From Acidimicrobiia bacterium (GTDB lineage: Bacteria; Actinomycetota; Acidimicrobiia; IMCC26256; JAENVU01), in contig JAENVU010000197.1 of assembly GCA_016650415.1 (NCBI GenBank), forward strand, positions 1-6,856: a DNA stretch of 6,856 nt, in the 5' to 3' direction. Shown in pieces: positions 1 through 5,812 of this stretch; within the stretch, counting starts at the first letter, position 1; each line of letters begins with the position of its first letter. The notes beneath the pieces are model-generated. The model was not told the DNA's origin, did not search any database, and saw only the letters and a program-made list of their open reading frames with translations. Position numbers and translations under genes: made by a program.

Positions 1-266
1 GACTGGTCCACGAGATGGACGCGCACGTCGCCTTGCGATCGGTTGAAGTCGTCGATCATCGCCGTGAAGACCCGACCGTTGTTGTTGCCCATTTGGTGCC
101 ACATCGTGATGTCGACGGGCTTCTTGGCCTTCCGGAACTCCGTCAGGCCGCAGGATGCCGTGGCGGTGCTCGATTCACTGGTCGTGCCCGATCCACACGC
201 GACGAGCGCCGTCGTACTGAGTACGCCGAGTACCAAGACCGTCGTCACAATCCGGTGGCGGGTCAC
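1..266 (-). CDS. ABC transporter solute-binding lipoprotein, N-terminal part (cut by window start)
   Basis: Reading the minus strand from a GTG at 266 gives 88 codons running off the window with no stop. The protein starts with a basic stretch (TRHR), then a hydrophobic segment, then a lipobox LVAC with the lipidated Cys at residue 24, followed by a Gly/Ser/Thr-rich linker. It continues PVDITMWHQMGNNNGRVF and then a DDFNRSQGDVRVHLV segment. This is the usual opening of family 1 extracellular solute-binding proteins (UgpB/MalE-like), which hold sugars or glycerol phosphodiesters outside the membrane for an ABC importer. The substrate cannot be told from this fragment; permease genes would be expected beyond the left edge. 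An in-frame GTG at 281 is an alternative start adding five residues. Neither start has a clear Shine-Dalgarno sequence. An ATG at 313 is out of frame and meets a stop early. The gene is divergent from the patatin gene. Confidence 0.85.
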   Translation of the reverse strand, partial: MTRHRIVTTVLVLGVLSTTALVACGSGTTSESSTATASCGLTEFRKAKKPVDITMWHQMGNNNGRVFTAMIDDFNRSQGDVRVHLVDQ

Positions 267-377
267 CGGCTCGGCCGCCACATCCGACGCTGCCCGTTCC
301 TGATCGTCGCCATTGCGCCCCTCGGTCTTCGCGTTTCGTCCCGACGTTAGTGACCCCAGCTCGCGCCCGGGGTGGCC

Positions 378-393
378 GGGAACGATCGGTCCC
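378..393. promoter_or_regulatory. 16-bp imperfect palindrome, possible operator
   Basis: The sequence GGGAACGATCGGTCCC is a dyad with a single mismatched pair (positions 5 and 12) around a central CGATCG. It lies between the divergent lipoprotein and patatin genes, about 85 bp before the patatin start and 112 bp before the lipoprotein start. Sugar-binding ABC genes are often controlled by LacI-family repressors that bind GC-centred palindromes, so an operator is plausible. No regulator gene is visible in the window and the match to any known operator is not established. Confidence 0.3.
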
Positions 394-416
394 AAGCCCG
401 GAGTCGGCCAGGCAAA

Positions 417-422
417 TAGGAT
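417..422 (+). promoter_or_regulatory. Possible -10 hexamer (TAGGAT) for the patatin gene
   Basis: TAGGAT fits the TANNNT pattern of actinobacterial housekeeping -10 elements and sits in the only locally A/T-rich stretch (CAAATAGG) of this intergenic region. It would start transcription near 430, leaving a leader of about 50 nt that contains the hairpin at 454-471. No convincing -35 hexamer lies 16-18 bp upstream, so this is a weak call. Confidence 0.25.
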
Positions 423-453
423 GCCGCCGCGAACCGCGGGAGCGGCGACGAGA

Positions 454-471
454 TCACTCAGCAGGGAGTGA
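454..471 (+). promoter_or_regulatory. Hairpin overlapping the patatin ribosome binding site
   Basis: TCACTC (454-459) and GAGTGA (466-471) are perfect 6-bp inverted arms around a 6-nt loop. The Shine-Dalgarno AGGGAG (463-468), 9 nt before the ATG at 478, lies half in the loop and half in the right arm. Folding in the mRNA would partly hide the site; as DNA the same dyad could instead bind a protein. The stem is short, so it may have no function. Confidence 0.35.
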
Positions 472-477
472 ACGGGC

Positions 478-1776
478 ATGGCGATACCGACGGAGGACGC
501 GACAGACGAGCGTCTCGGGACCGACGCGTCGGCCACGATCAACCAGCAGCACGGATCCTGGTGGCCCGACCAATTGGCGCTGTGCCTCTCGGGCGGTGGG
601 TATCGCGCCGCCCTCTTCCACCTCGGCGCGGTTCGCCGCCTCGACGAACTCGGACTGGTGCCGCGCATCACCGCCATCTCGAGCGTGTCGGGCGGTTCGA
701 TTCTCTCCGCCCACCTCGCGACGGTGCTCGACCCCTGGCCCACCGCGCCACTCGGGCGCAACGAGTTCGATCGACGGGTGGCGGCGCCGTTCGAGAAGTT
801 CTGCCGTCACAACATCCGCACGACGCCTTTCCTCAAGCGGCTGCTCCCGTCCAACTGGCGCCGGACCGACACCGCCGTCCGCGAACTGGCCAAGATCTAC
901 GCCGCTCGCCTCACCAACAACCTGACCCTCGGCGACCTCGCCCGCAGGGGCGGGCCCCGATTCGTCTTCTGCGCGACCGACCTGAGCTTCGGGGTCAACT
1001 GGGTGTTCGACACCCGCGGCCAACTCACCGACGGCAACCAGGTCTGGATGGGCGACTACCAGGTCGGATATCGCGACGCTCGAACCTTCCCGCTCGCCGA
1101 CGCCGTCGCGGCGTCGTCGTGCTTCCCACCCGTGTTCAATCCACTCGAGCTGCACGCCGAACCCAGCGACTACGTCAACGGCAAGTATCAAGCCGACGAT
1201 CGCGACGAACTCGTGCCCGGCGTGACCCTGAGCGATGGCGGCGTCTATGACAACCTCGGTTCACAACCCGCCATGGACCACTACGGCACCCTGCTCGTCT
1301 CCGACGGTGGCGCGGTCTTCCGAGACATCGGACCACTCGGCCGATTCGCGCTGCTCAAACGGATCCGGCGCTACGCGGCGATCGCCGAACGCGGCGGCGG
1401 CTCGATGAGGAAGCTGCACATCATCACGCTCATGGAGACCGGCCAGCGGCACGGCGTCTTGTGGAGCATCGGCACGATGTCATCGGCGGAGGCACCGCAG
1501 GGACACCGGTACTCGAACGCGTTGATCAACGATCGCATCGACGGGATCCGCACCGACCTGGACCGGTTCAGCGAAGCCGAGCAGGCGGTCCTCCAGAACC
1601 ACGGCTACCTCGAACTCGATGCGATCGCCGGGCTCCACGCGAACCAACTCCCCGGCATGCTCCCGAACCCATTGCCCCCGTGCGCGCCCCCGTTCCCCGA
1701 ATGGCTCGACGAAGCTCGGGTCCGGGCCGCGCTCGAATACTCCGACCAGCGCAAGGTGTTCTTCGACCGGCGTTGA
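478..1776 (+). CDS. Patatin-like phospholipase family protein
   Basis: This 432-residue protein is a predicted serine lipid acyl hydrolase that would cleave acyl chains from phospholipids or other lipids. Visible motifs are the oxyanion loop SGGGYRAALFHLGAVRRLDE (residues 38-57), the nucleophile elbow SVSGGS with Ser71, a PLADAVAASSCFPPVF segment (205-220) typical of the fold, and the second catalytic element SDGGVYDNLG with Asp253. The Ser-Asp dyad is therefore intact. The first Gly of the classical GxSxG is Ser69, which gives the SVSGGS form I associate with one bacterial patatin subclass. The C-terminal TDLDRFSEAEQAVLQNHGY (365-383) also looks typical of this subclass. There is no signal peptide or membrane segment, so it is probably cytosolic or peripheral. 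The ATG at 478 has a good AGGGAG site 9 nt upstream. The cyclase gene follows 41 bp later on the same strand and may be co-transcribed. The native substrate is unknown. Confidence 0.92.
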   Translation: MAIPTEDATDERLGTDASATINQQHGSWWPDQLALCLSGGGYRAALFHLGAVRRLDELGLVPRITAISSVSGGSILSAHLATVLDPWPTAPLGRNEFDRRVAAPFEKFCRHNIRTTPFLKRLLPSNWRRTDTAVRELAKIYAARLTNNLTLGDLARRGGPRFVFCATDLSFGVNWVFDTRGQLTDGNQVWMGDYQVGYRDARTFPLADAVAASSCFPPVFNPLELHAEPSDYVNGKYQADDRDELVPGVTLSDGGVYDNLGSQPAMDHYGTLLVSDGGAVFRDIGPLGRFALLKRIRRYAAIAERGGGSMRKLHIITLMETGQRHGVLWSIGTMSSAEAPQGHRYSNALINDRIDGIRTDLDRFSEAEQAVLQNHGYLELDAIAGLHANQLPGMLPNPLPPCAPPFPEWLDEARVRAALEYSDQRKVFFDRR

Positions 1777-1787
1777 ACCCCGGAACG

Positions 1788-1814
1788 ACCAGGCGGGGGG
1801 TATGGCATCCTGGT
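1788..1814 (+). repeat. Small inverted repeat in the patatin-cyclase gap
   Basis: ACCAGG (1788-1793) and CCTGGT (1809-1814) are perfect 6-bp arms around a 15-nt loop containing a run of six G (1795-1800). It ends 3 nt before the GTG start of the cyclase gene. There is no following T run, so it does not look like an intrinsic terminator; it could affect translation start or be chance. Confidence 0.2.
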
Positions 1815-1817
1815 GCC

Positions 1818-4505
1818 GTGGCCGAACGGCAAACACGGCTCGTGACCTTCCTGCTCACCGACATCGAAGGCTCGACGCGGCGCTGGCAGGATGATCCCGA
1901 CACCATGGGTGCCGCCCTCGTCGCCCACGACGCCTTGCTGCGCACCGTGGTGAAGGCCCACGGCGGAGACCTGTTCAAGCACACCGGAGACGGGATCTGT
2001 GCGGCATTCGGATCTGGGCGGGCGGCCATCGACGCCGCCGTGGAAGCGCAGCGCGGCTTGGACCTCCCCGTACGGATGGGCATCGCCACGGGCGAGGCCG
2101 AGGAACGCGACGGCGACTACTTCGGGCTCACCTTGAGCCAAGCCGCCCGGGTGATGGACGCGGCGCACGGTGGCCAGATCCTCGTCCACGATTCCACCGC
2201 GGGCATCGCCGAGGGTCTCAAGGGCAGCCGACTCCTCGATCGCGGCGATCACCGCCTCCGCGATCTCGGCGACGCGACCCACCTCTTCGAGGTCCGTGCC
2301 GACGGACTCGACTCGACCTTCCCGGCGCTGCGCACCCTCAGCGCCATCCCCGGGAACCTGCCGATCCAGGTCACGAGCTTCGTCGGCCGCGACGACCAAC
2401 TCAAGGAAGTCTCTGCGCTCGTGCGCGACCAACGCCTCGTCACGCTCACCGGCGCGGGTGGGGTCGGCAAGACCCGGCTGGCCCTTCGGGCGGCGGCCGA
2501 GTTGGCCCACGAGTTCGCCGACGGCGTGTGGGTGGTGGCGCTCGCCCCGATCGGCGCCTCCGCGTCGTTGCCCGACGCGGTCGCCGCGGTGCTCGACGTC
2601 ACACCAATGGCCGGCCGCACCGTCACCGAGTGCATCGTCGAGGCCGTCGCGGGTCGGCGACTCCTGATCGTGCTCGACAACTGTGAGCACGTGCAGCAGG
2701 CCGCGGCCGACCTCGCCAACGCGCTTCTCACGCGCGCGGAGGCGGTGCAGGTCCTCGCCACGAGCCGCGAGAGTCTGCGCGTCGCGGCCGAACACGTCTG
2801 GCCGGTTCCGCCCCTCGACGTCACGGCCGGATCCACCTCGCCGGCCGTCGAGCTGTTCGTGCAACGGGCCCAGTCGGTCAACCCTTCGTTCGCCATCCAC
2901 GATCCTGCCGACGCGGCGGCCGTCATCGAGATCTGCCGGCAGCTGGACGGCCTGGCGTTGGCGATCGAGCTGGCCGCGGCCCGCATGGTCTCGATGAGCC
3001 CGGCGGATGTGCGCGACCGCCTGACCGACCGGTTCCGCCTGCTCTCGGGCTCGGGTCGGGAACTCGAGCACCACCAGACGCTGCGCAAAGCCGTGTCGTG
3101 GTCCTACGACCTCCTGGCCGACGACGAACGATTGATGCTCGACCGTTGCTCGGTGTTCGCCGACGGGTTCGATCTGGAGGCCGCCGCGGCCATCGTCGGT
3201 TCGACCGGGATCGACGAGTACGCGGTGCTGGACCTCCTCGACTCGCTGGTGCGCAAGTCGCTGATCACCACGGATCGCTCGGCCGGCCGCGTCCGCTTCG
3301 GACTGCTCGAAACGATCCGCCAGTTCGGCGACGGTCGCCTGAGCGACGCCGGCATCCGTGACGAGGTCCGCGAGATCCACGCGTCGTACTTCGCGAAGCA
3401 GGCCGTGCTCCGATGGGCCCAGTGGAACAGCCCCGATCAACGGACCGCGCTCGAATGGGTGGAGCGCGAGTTCGCCAATCTCCGAGCCGCGTTCCGGTGG
3501 GCCGCGGACCACGACGAACTGGACACCGCGGTCGCGGTCGCTGCGCACACCACGATGTTGACCATGGGCCTCCAGCGCTTCGAGTCGGTCGGCTGGGCCG
3601 AGGAGATCCTTCCCGCCGCCACCGCCGCGAACGTCGTGCAACTGCCTCGGCTCTACACGGCGGCGTGCGTCTGCGCGCTCACGGGTCGCCCGGGCGTGGC
3701 CGTCGACTACGCGCAACACGCGCTGGCCCTCGAAGCCGATCCGCGCTCGGATCCCTTCGAGATCGGGTGGAGCCGCGCGTGGGAGGCGTTCGCGTACCGG
3801 TACACCGGCCCGATCGACCGGATGCTCGAGATCTGCGACGAGCTCACCCGCCAACCGGGGCTCTCGCACATCGTCGGTCTCATCCTGCCGCTCGCGGTAC
3901 TGCCCGGCATCGGCCGCGCCGACGATGCCCGGGCGCTCGTCGGTGCGGCGATCACGGCCGCGCGTGCACTCGGCAATCCCTACTGGATCGCGTTTGCCGC
4001 GGTGGGCCACGGGCGGACCTACGCCGACTCCGACCCGGCGCGGGCGATGGAGATCATGAGCGACGCGCTCGAGTACACGCGCCAACAGCGCCTGGTGTTC
4101 TTCGAGGTCAACCTCATCCGGGAGATCGCCGGGCTCGAAGGGGTCCTGGGCAATCCGGAGCGTGCCCTCGAACTACTCGACACCGCCCTGACCCGGTACC
4201 ACCGGGCCGGGAACCACGGCAGCGTCGCCACGACGCTCGCCCTCGTCGCGGTGCTGTTCAACGGGCTCGAACAGCCCGAGACCGCCGCGCAGATCTACGG
4301 CATGAGCACGCGCCAGGGCGTCAGCATGACGGTGCGCCTGCCGCGCGTGCTCGACGATCTCCGCGCCGCGCTCGGCGACCAGCAGTTCGACGACCGCGTT
4401 GCCGCCGGCATGGCGATGGGCTTCGACGAGGCGATGGACTACGTCCGCGGCGAGATCGCGCGGGCTCGCCGGGAACTCATCGGCGCCGAGTCGAGTCGCG
4501 ACTAG
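1818..4505 (+). CDS. Class III nucleotide cyclase - STAND (NB-ARC-type) ATPase - TPR-like protein
   Basis: This 895-residue protein has three parts. Residues about 7-160 are a class III cyclase homology domain: metal-binding Asp15 (LLTDIEGST) and Asp58 (KHTGDG), base-recognition Lys54 and Asp100, and transition-state Arg111. The usual transition-state Asn is Ser107 (LTLSQAAR). Residues about 180-410 are a STAND NTPase, introduced by SFVGRDDQL, with Walker A GAGGVGKT (212-219), Walker B LLIVLDNCEH (282-291), TSRESL (315-320) and GLALAIELAAAR (378-389, the GLPL motif with Ala for Pro). Helical TPR-like sequence fills about 420-880. There is no C-terminal LuxR helix-turn-helix, so it is probably a sensor or signalling ATPase rather than a transcription factor. 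The GTG at 1818 is chosen because homology begins at once after it (TRLVTFLLTDIEGS). The frame is open further upstream, but that translation overlaps the patatin gene and is low-complexity. A clear Shine-Dalgarno is absent. Ligand and product are unknown; ATP to cAMP is the family default. Confidence 0.9.
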   Translation: MAERQTRLVTFLLTDIEGSTRRWQDDPDTMGAALVAHDALLRTVVKAHGGDLFKHTGDGICAAFGSGRAAIDAAVEAQRGLDLPVRMGIATGEAEERDGDYFGLTLSQAARVMDAAHGGQILVHDSTAGIAEGLKGSRLLDRGDHRLRDLGDATHLFEVRADGLDSTFPALRTLSAIPGNLPIQVTSFVGRDDQLKEVSALVRDQRLVTLTGAGGVGKTRLALRAAAELAHEFADGVWVVALAPIGASASLPDAVAAVLDVTPMAGRTVTECIVEAVAGRRLLIVLDNCEHVQQAAADLANALLTRAEAVQVLATSRESLRVAAEHVWPVPPLDVTAGSTSPAVELFVQRAQSVNPSFAIHDPADAAAVIEICRQLDGLALAIELAAARMVSMSPADVRDRLTDRFRLLSGSGRELEHHQTLRKAVSWSYDLLADDERLMLDRCSVFADGFDLEAAAAIVGSTGIDEYAVLDLLDSLVRKSLITTDRSAGRVRFGLLETIRQFGDGRLSDAGIRDEVREIHASYFAKQAVLRWAQWNSPDQRTALEWVEREFANLRAAFRWAADHDELDTAVAVAAHTTMLTMGLQRFESVGWAEEILPAATAANVVQLPRLYTAACVCALTGRPGVAVDYAQHALALEADPRSDPFEIGWSRAWEAFAYRYTGPIDRMLEICDELTRQPGLSHIVGLILPLAVLPGIGRADDARALVGAAITAARALGNPYWIAFAAVGHGRTYADSDPARAMEIMSDALEYTRQQRLVFFEVNLIREIAGLEGVLGNPERALELLDTALTRYHRAGNHGSVATTLALVAVLFNGLEQPETAAQIYGMSTRQGVSMTVRLPRVLDDLRAALGDQQFDDRVAAGMAMGFDEAMDYVRGEIARARRELIGAESSRD

Positions 4506-4508
4506 CTA
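4503..4508. other. Abutting convergent stop codons (TAG|CTA)
   Basis: The cyclase gene ends in TAG at 4503-4505 and the catalase-like gene on the opposite strand ends in TAG read from 4508 to 4506. The two stops form the palindrome TAGCTA with no base between genes. Any terminator for either gene must lie inside the other's coding sequence, and the two transcripts are expected to overlap at their 3' ends. I see no T-tailed hairpin close by. Confidence 0.85.
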
Positions 4509-5729
4509 CGACAGACCCATCGGGCAGCCCGGCGACGCGGCGGCGCTCGGGGTGGTCGCGTGCGTGCCCCGGGCTGCGATCCGGCGTTGGTACGACGCCT
4601 CGTAGACCGCCGACCGGGCGCCGAGCACCGGGTCGTTCGAGATGGCCATCCCCTCCAGCAGTCGCCCGGGGTTGAAGCTCAGGAGCTCACAGCCCTCGAG
4701 CTGATCCGCGAGTACGTGGGTCAGCGTCAGCGTGCCCATCAGGACCCGGCGCCGGCTCGTGGGCCACGCGACCGTCGGATCAGAGGTGTCGTCCCAGGGA
4801 TCGGCGATCTGCATCCGCAGGTTGAAGCGACCGGGCGCGTAGGACAGGCGCTGTCGAAGCTCGCGCTGGAGGTAGTCCGCGCCGAGTTCGGATCCGTGGG
4901 CGTTCAGGTCCTCCGGCCGGAGGAACGACGCGATCGGCTGTTGGACCGGGTCGGGTTCACCGGCGGTGAAGACACCGTCGGACGGCTCGAGCGAGAACCG
5001 CACCATCCGACACGTGCCGGTCGCCCCGTGAACCTCGAACGCGTGCACCGCGTCGTACACCGCGCGGGCGTAGCTCGCGGGAAGTCGTTGCCCGGCGTTT
5101 GCGAGCAGGAACGCCTGGGCCGGCGGATAGGTCCGGGCCCACTGCAGGAAGCCCTCGTTGCCCGACATCGTGACACCCGACTCCAGCGGGAGCAGGGGGC
5201 TCATCGTGAGCAGTGACTTGATGCGTTTCAGGAGCCCGGGCCGGCGCACCTTGACCGCCCGATAACTCTGCTCGAACTCGAGCAGGCGCTCGGCGCTCTG
5301 GGCCATGAACACCGGCGCCGACATGCAGATGAGGTCCGTCTCCGCGATCTCCTCGCCCGGCCGGGCCACGACGGGGCCGTCCTCGACGCGGCCCATCCCG
5401 ACGACGGTGTGCTGATCCGTGTGCGCGCGACCGGGCTCGGATTCTCGGGTGCCCCCCGCGAAGAACTTCACCGCCATGCCGCGCACTTGGAGCCGAAAAT
5501 CGGGGTCGAGCTGACCGTTGCCGTTCGAGAATCGCACGGTCACCGGGACGGCCTGGCCGCCGAAATGCTTCGCCGCGCAGTACTGCGACGCCACCTCGGT
5601 CGCCACGAAGCTGCCCCCGACGCCGATGCCCTTGCTGTGGATCGGTCGCGTGCCGGGCACGTACTCGGGGAACGACGGGCCCATTGCGTCGATGAGTGCG
5701 TCGACCAGCGCGGGCGAGATTTCGGTCAT
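4506..5729 (-). CDS. Catalase-family heme protein (catalase-related peroxidase/hydroperoxidase)
   Basis: This 407-residue protein has a catalase core shorter than classical catalases (about 480 residues or more). Distal His31 lies in IHSKGIGVGGSFVAT, matching the catalase H-A-K-G element. VTVRFSNGNG (63-72) and RGMAVKFF (83-90) match the RFS and RGxAxKF blocks. Near the C-terminus, LLSFNPGRLLEGMAISNDPV (349-368) is followed by ARSAVYEASYQRR, with Arg372 and Tyr376 in the R-x-x-x-Y arrangement of the heme-proximal ligand. The block matching the distal Asn (GNNTPVFF in classical catalases) reads CMSAPVFM (135-142), so that Asn appears absent. The activity may therefore be peroxidase or organic-hydroperoxide metabolism rather than strong H2O2 dismutation. 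ATG at 5729 is preferred: an upstream in-frame ATG at 5819 would overlap the divergent gene and add 30 residues unlike catalase. There is no Shine-Dalgarno; a TACCGT 5 nt upstream suggests a leaderless mRNA. No signal peptide is seen. Confidence 0.88.
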   Translation of the reverse strand: MTEISPALVDALIDAMGPSFPEYVPGTRPIHSKGIGVGGSFVATEVASQYCAAKHFGGQAVPVTVRFSNGNGQLDPDFRLQVRGMAVKFFAGGTRESEPGRAHTDQHTVVGMGRVEDGPVVARPGEEIAETDLICMSAPVFMAQSAERLLEFEQSYRAVKVRRPGLLKRIKSLLTMSPLLPLESGVTMSGNEGFLQWARTYPPAQAFLLANAGQRLPASYARAVYDAVHAFEVHGATGTCRMVRFSLEPSDGVFTAGEPDPVQQPIASFLRPEDLNAHGSELGADYLQRELRQRLSYAPGRFNLRMQIADPWDDTSDPTVAWPTSRRRVLMGTLTLTHVLADQLEGCELLSFNPGRLLEGMAISNDPVLGARSAVYEASYQRRIAARGTHATTPSAAASPGCPMGLS

Positions 5730-5734
5730 GACCA

Positions 5735-5740
5735 ACGGTA
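5735..5740 (-). promoter_or_regulatory. Candidate -10 element (TACCGT) of the catalase-like gene, leaderless
   Basis: Read on the minus strand, TACCGT fits TANNNT and ends 5 nt before the ATG at 5729. That places the transcription start at or next to the A of the start codon. Together with the missing Shine-Dalgarno this suggests a leaderless transcript, which is common in actinobacteria. No good -35 hexamer is visible at the expected distance. Confidence 0.45.
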
Positions 5741-5745
5741 CCGAA

Positions 5746-5773
5746 TTCACGGACGCGGCGCGCAGGCTACCGT
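5746..5773 (+). promoter_or_regulatory. Candidate promoter for the 217-residue protein and DyP operon
   Basis: TTCACG (5746-5751) and TACCGT (5768-5773) are separated by 16 bp. The first shares four of six bases with TTGACA and the second fits TANNNT. Transcription would start near 5780, giving a leader of about 33 nt before the ATG at 5813. The -10 hexamer is the inverted counterpart of the one used by the divergent catalase-like gene. Confidence 0.45.
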
Positions 5774-5801
5774 CCGTCCGATCCGGTGCCGGCCGCACGC
5801 T

Positions 5802-5807
5802 GAGGAG
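5802..5807 (+). promoter_or_regulatory. Ribosome binding site GAGGAG
   Basis: GAGGAG lies 5 nt before the ATG at 5813 and is the strongest ribosome binding site in the window. It fixes that start and contrasts with the divergent catalase-like gene, which has none. Confidence 0.7.
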
Positions 5808-5812
5808 CCGCC

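Noticed and set aside
15..350. Two plus-strand frames (15-350 and 43-303) at the window start
   Set aside because: The minus strand encodes a signal peptide, lipobox and solute-binding motif in this stretch, which explains it better.
454..1191. Open frames in both directions (454-1191 minus, 468-1250 plus) over the patatin gene
   Set aside because: No recognisable motifs; the patatin frame carries all catalytic signatures and the good ribosome binding site.
1461..1817. Upstream ATG at 1461 as the start of the cyclase gene
   Set aside because: It would overlap about 300 bp of the patatin gene with Arg/Pro-rich sequence; cyclase homology begins right after GTG 1818.
1777..1817. Intrinsic terminator between the patatin and cyclase genes
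   Set aside because: The only inverted repeat has a 15-nt loop and no T run.
1605..4085. Long open frame on the minus strand opposite the cyclase-STAND-TPR gene (826 codons)
   Set aside because: It is rich in Arg, Gly, Asp and Val, shows no domain, and lies antisense to a gene with clear motifs. Such frames are common opposite GC-rich genes.
3413..4675. Plus-strand open frame of 420 codons crossing the cyclase and catalase-like genes
   Set aside because: Arg/Pro-rich low-complexity translation that crosses two well-supported genes.
4560..5216. Plus-strand open frame opposite the catalase-like gene
   Set aside because: Antisense frame with no domain; the minus-strand protein matches catalase blocks along its whole length.
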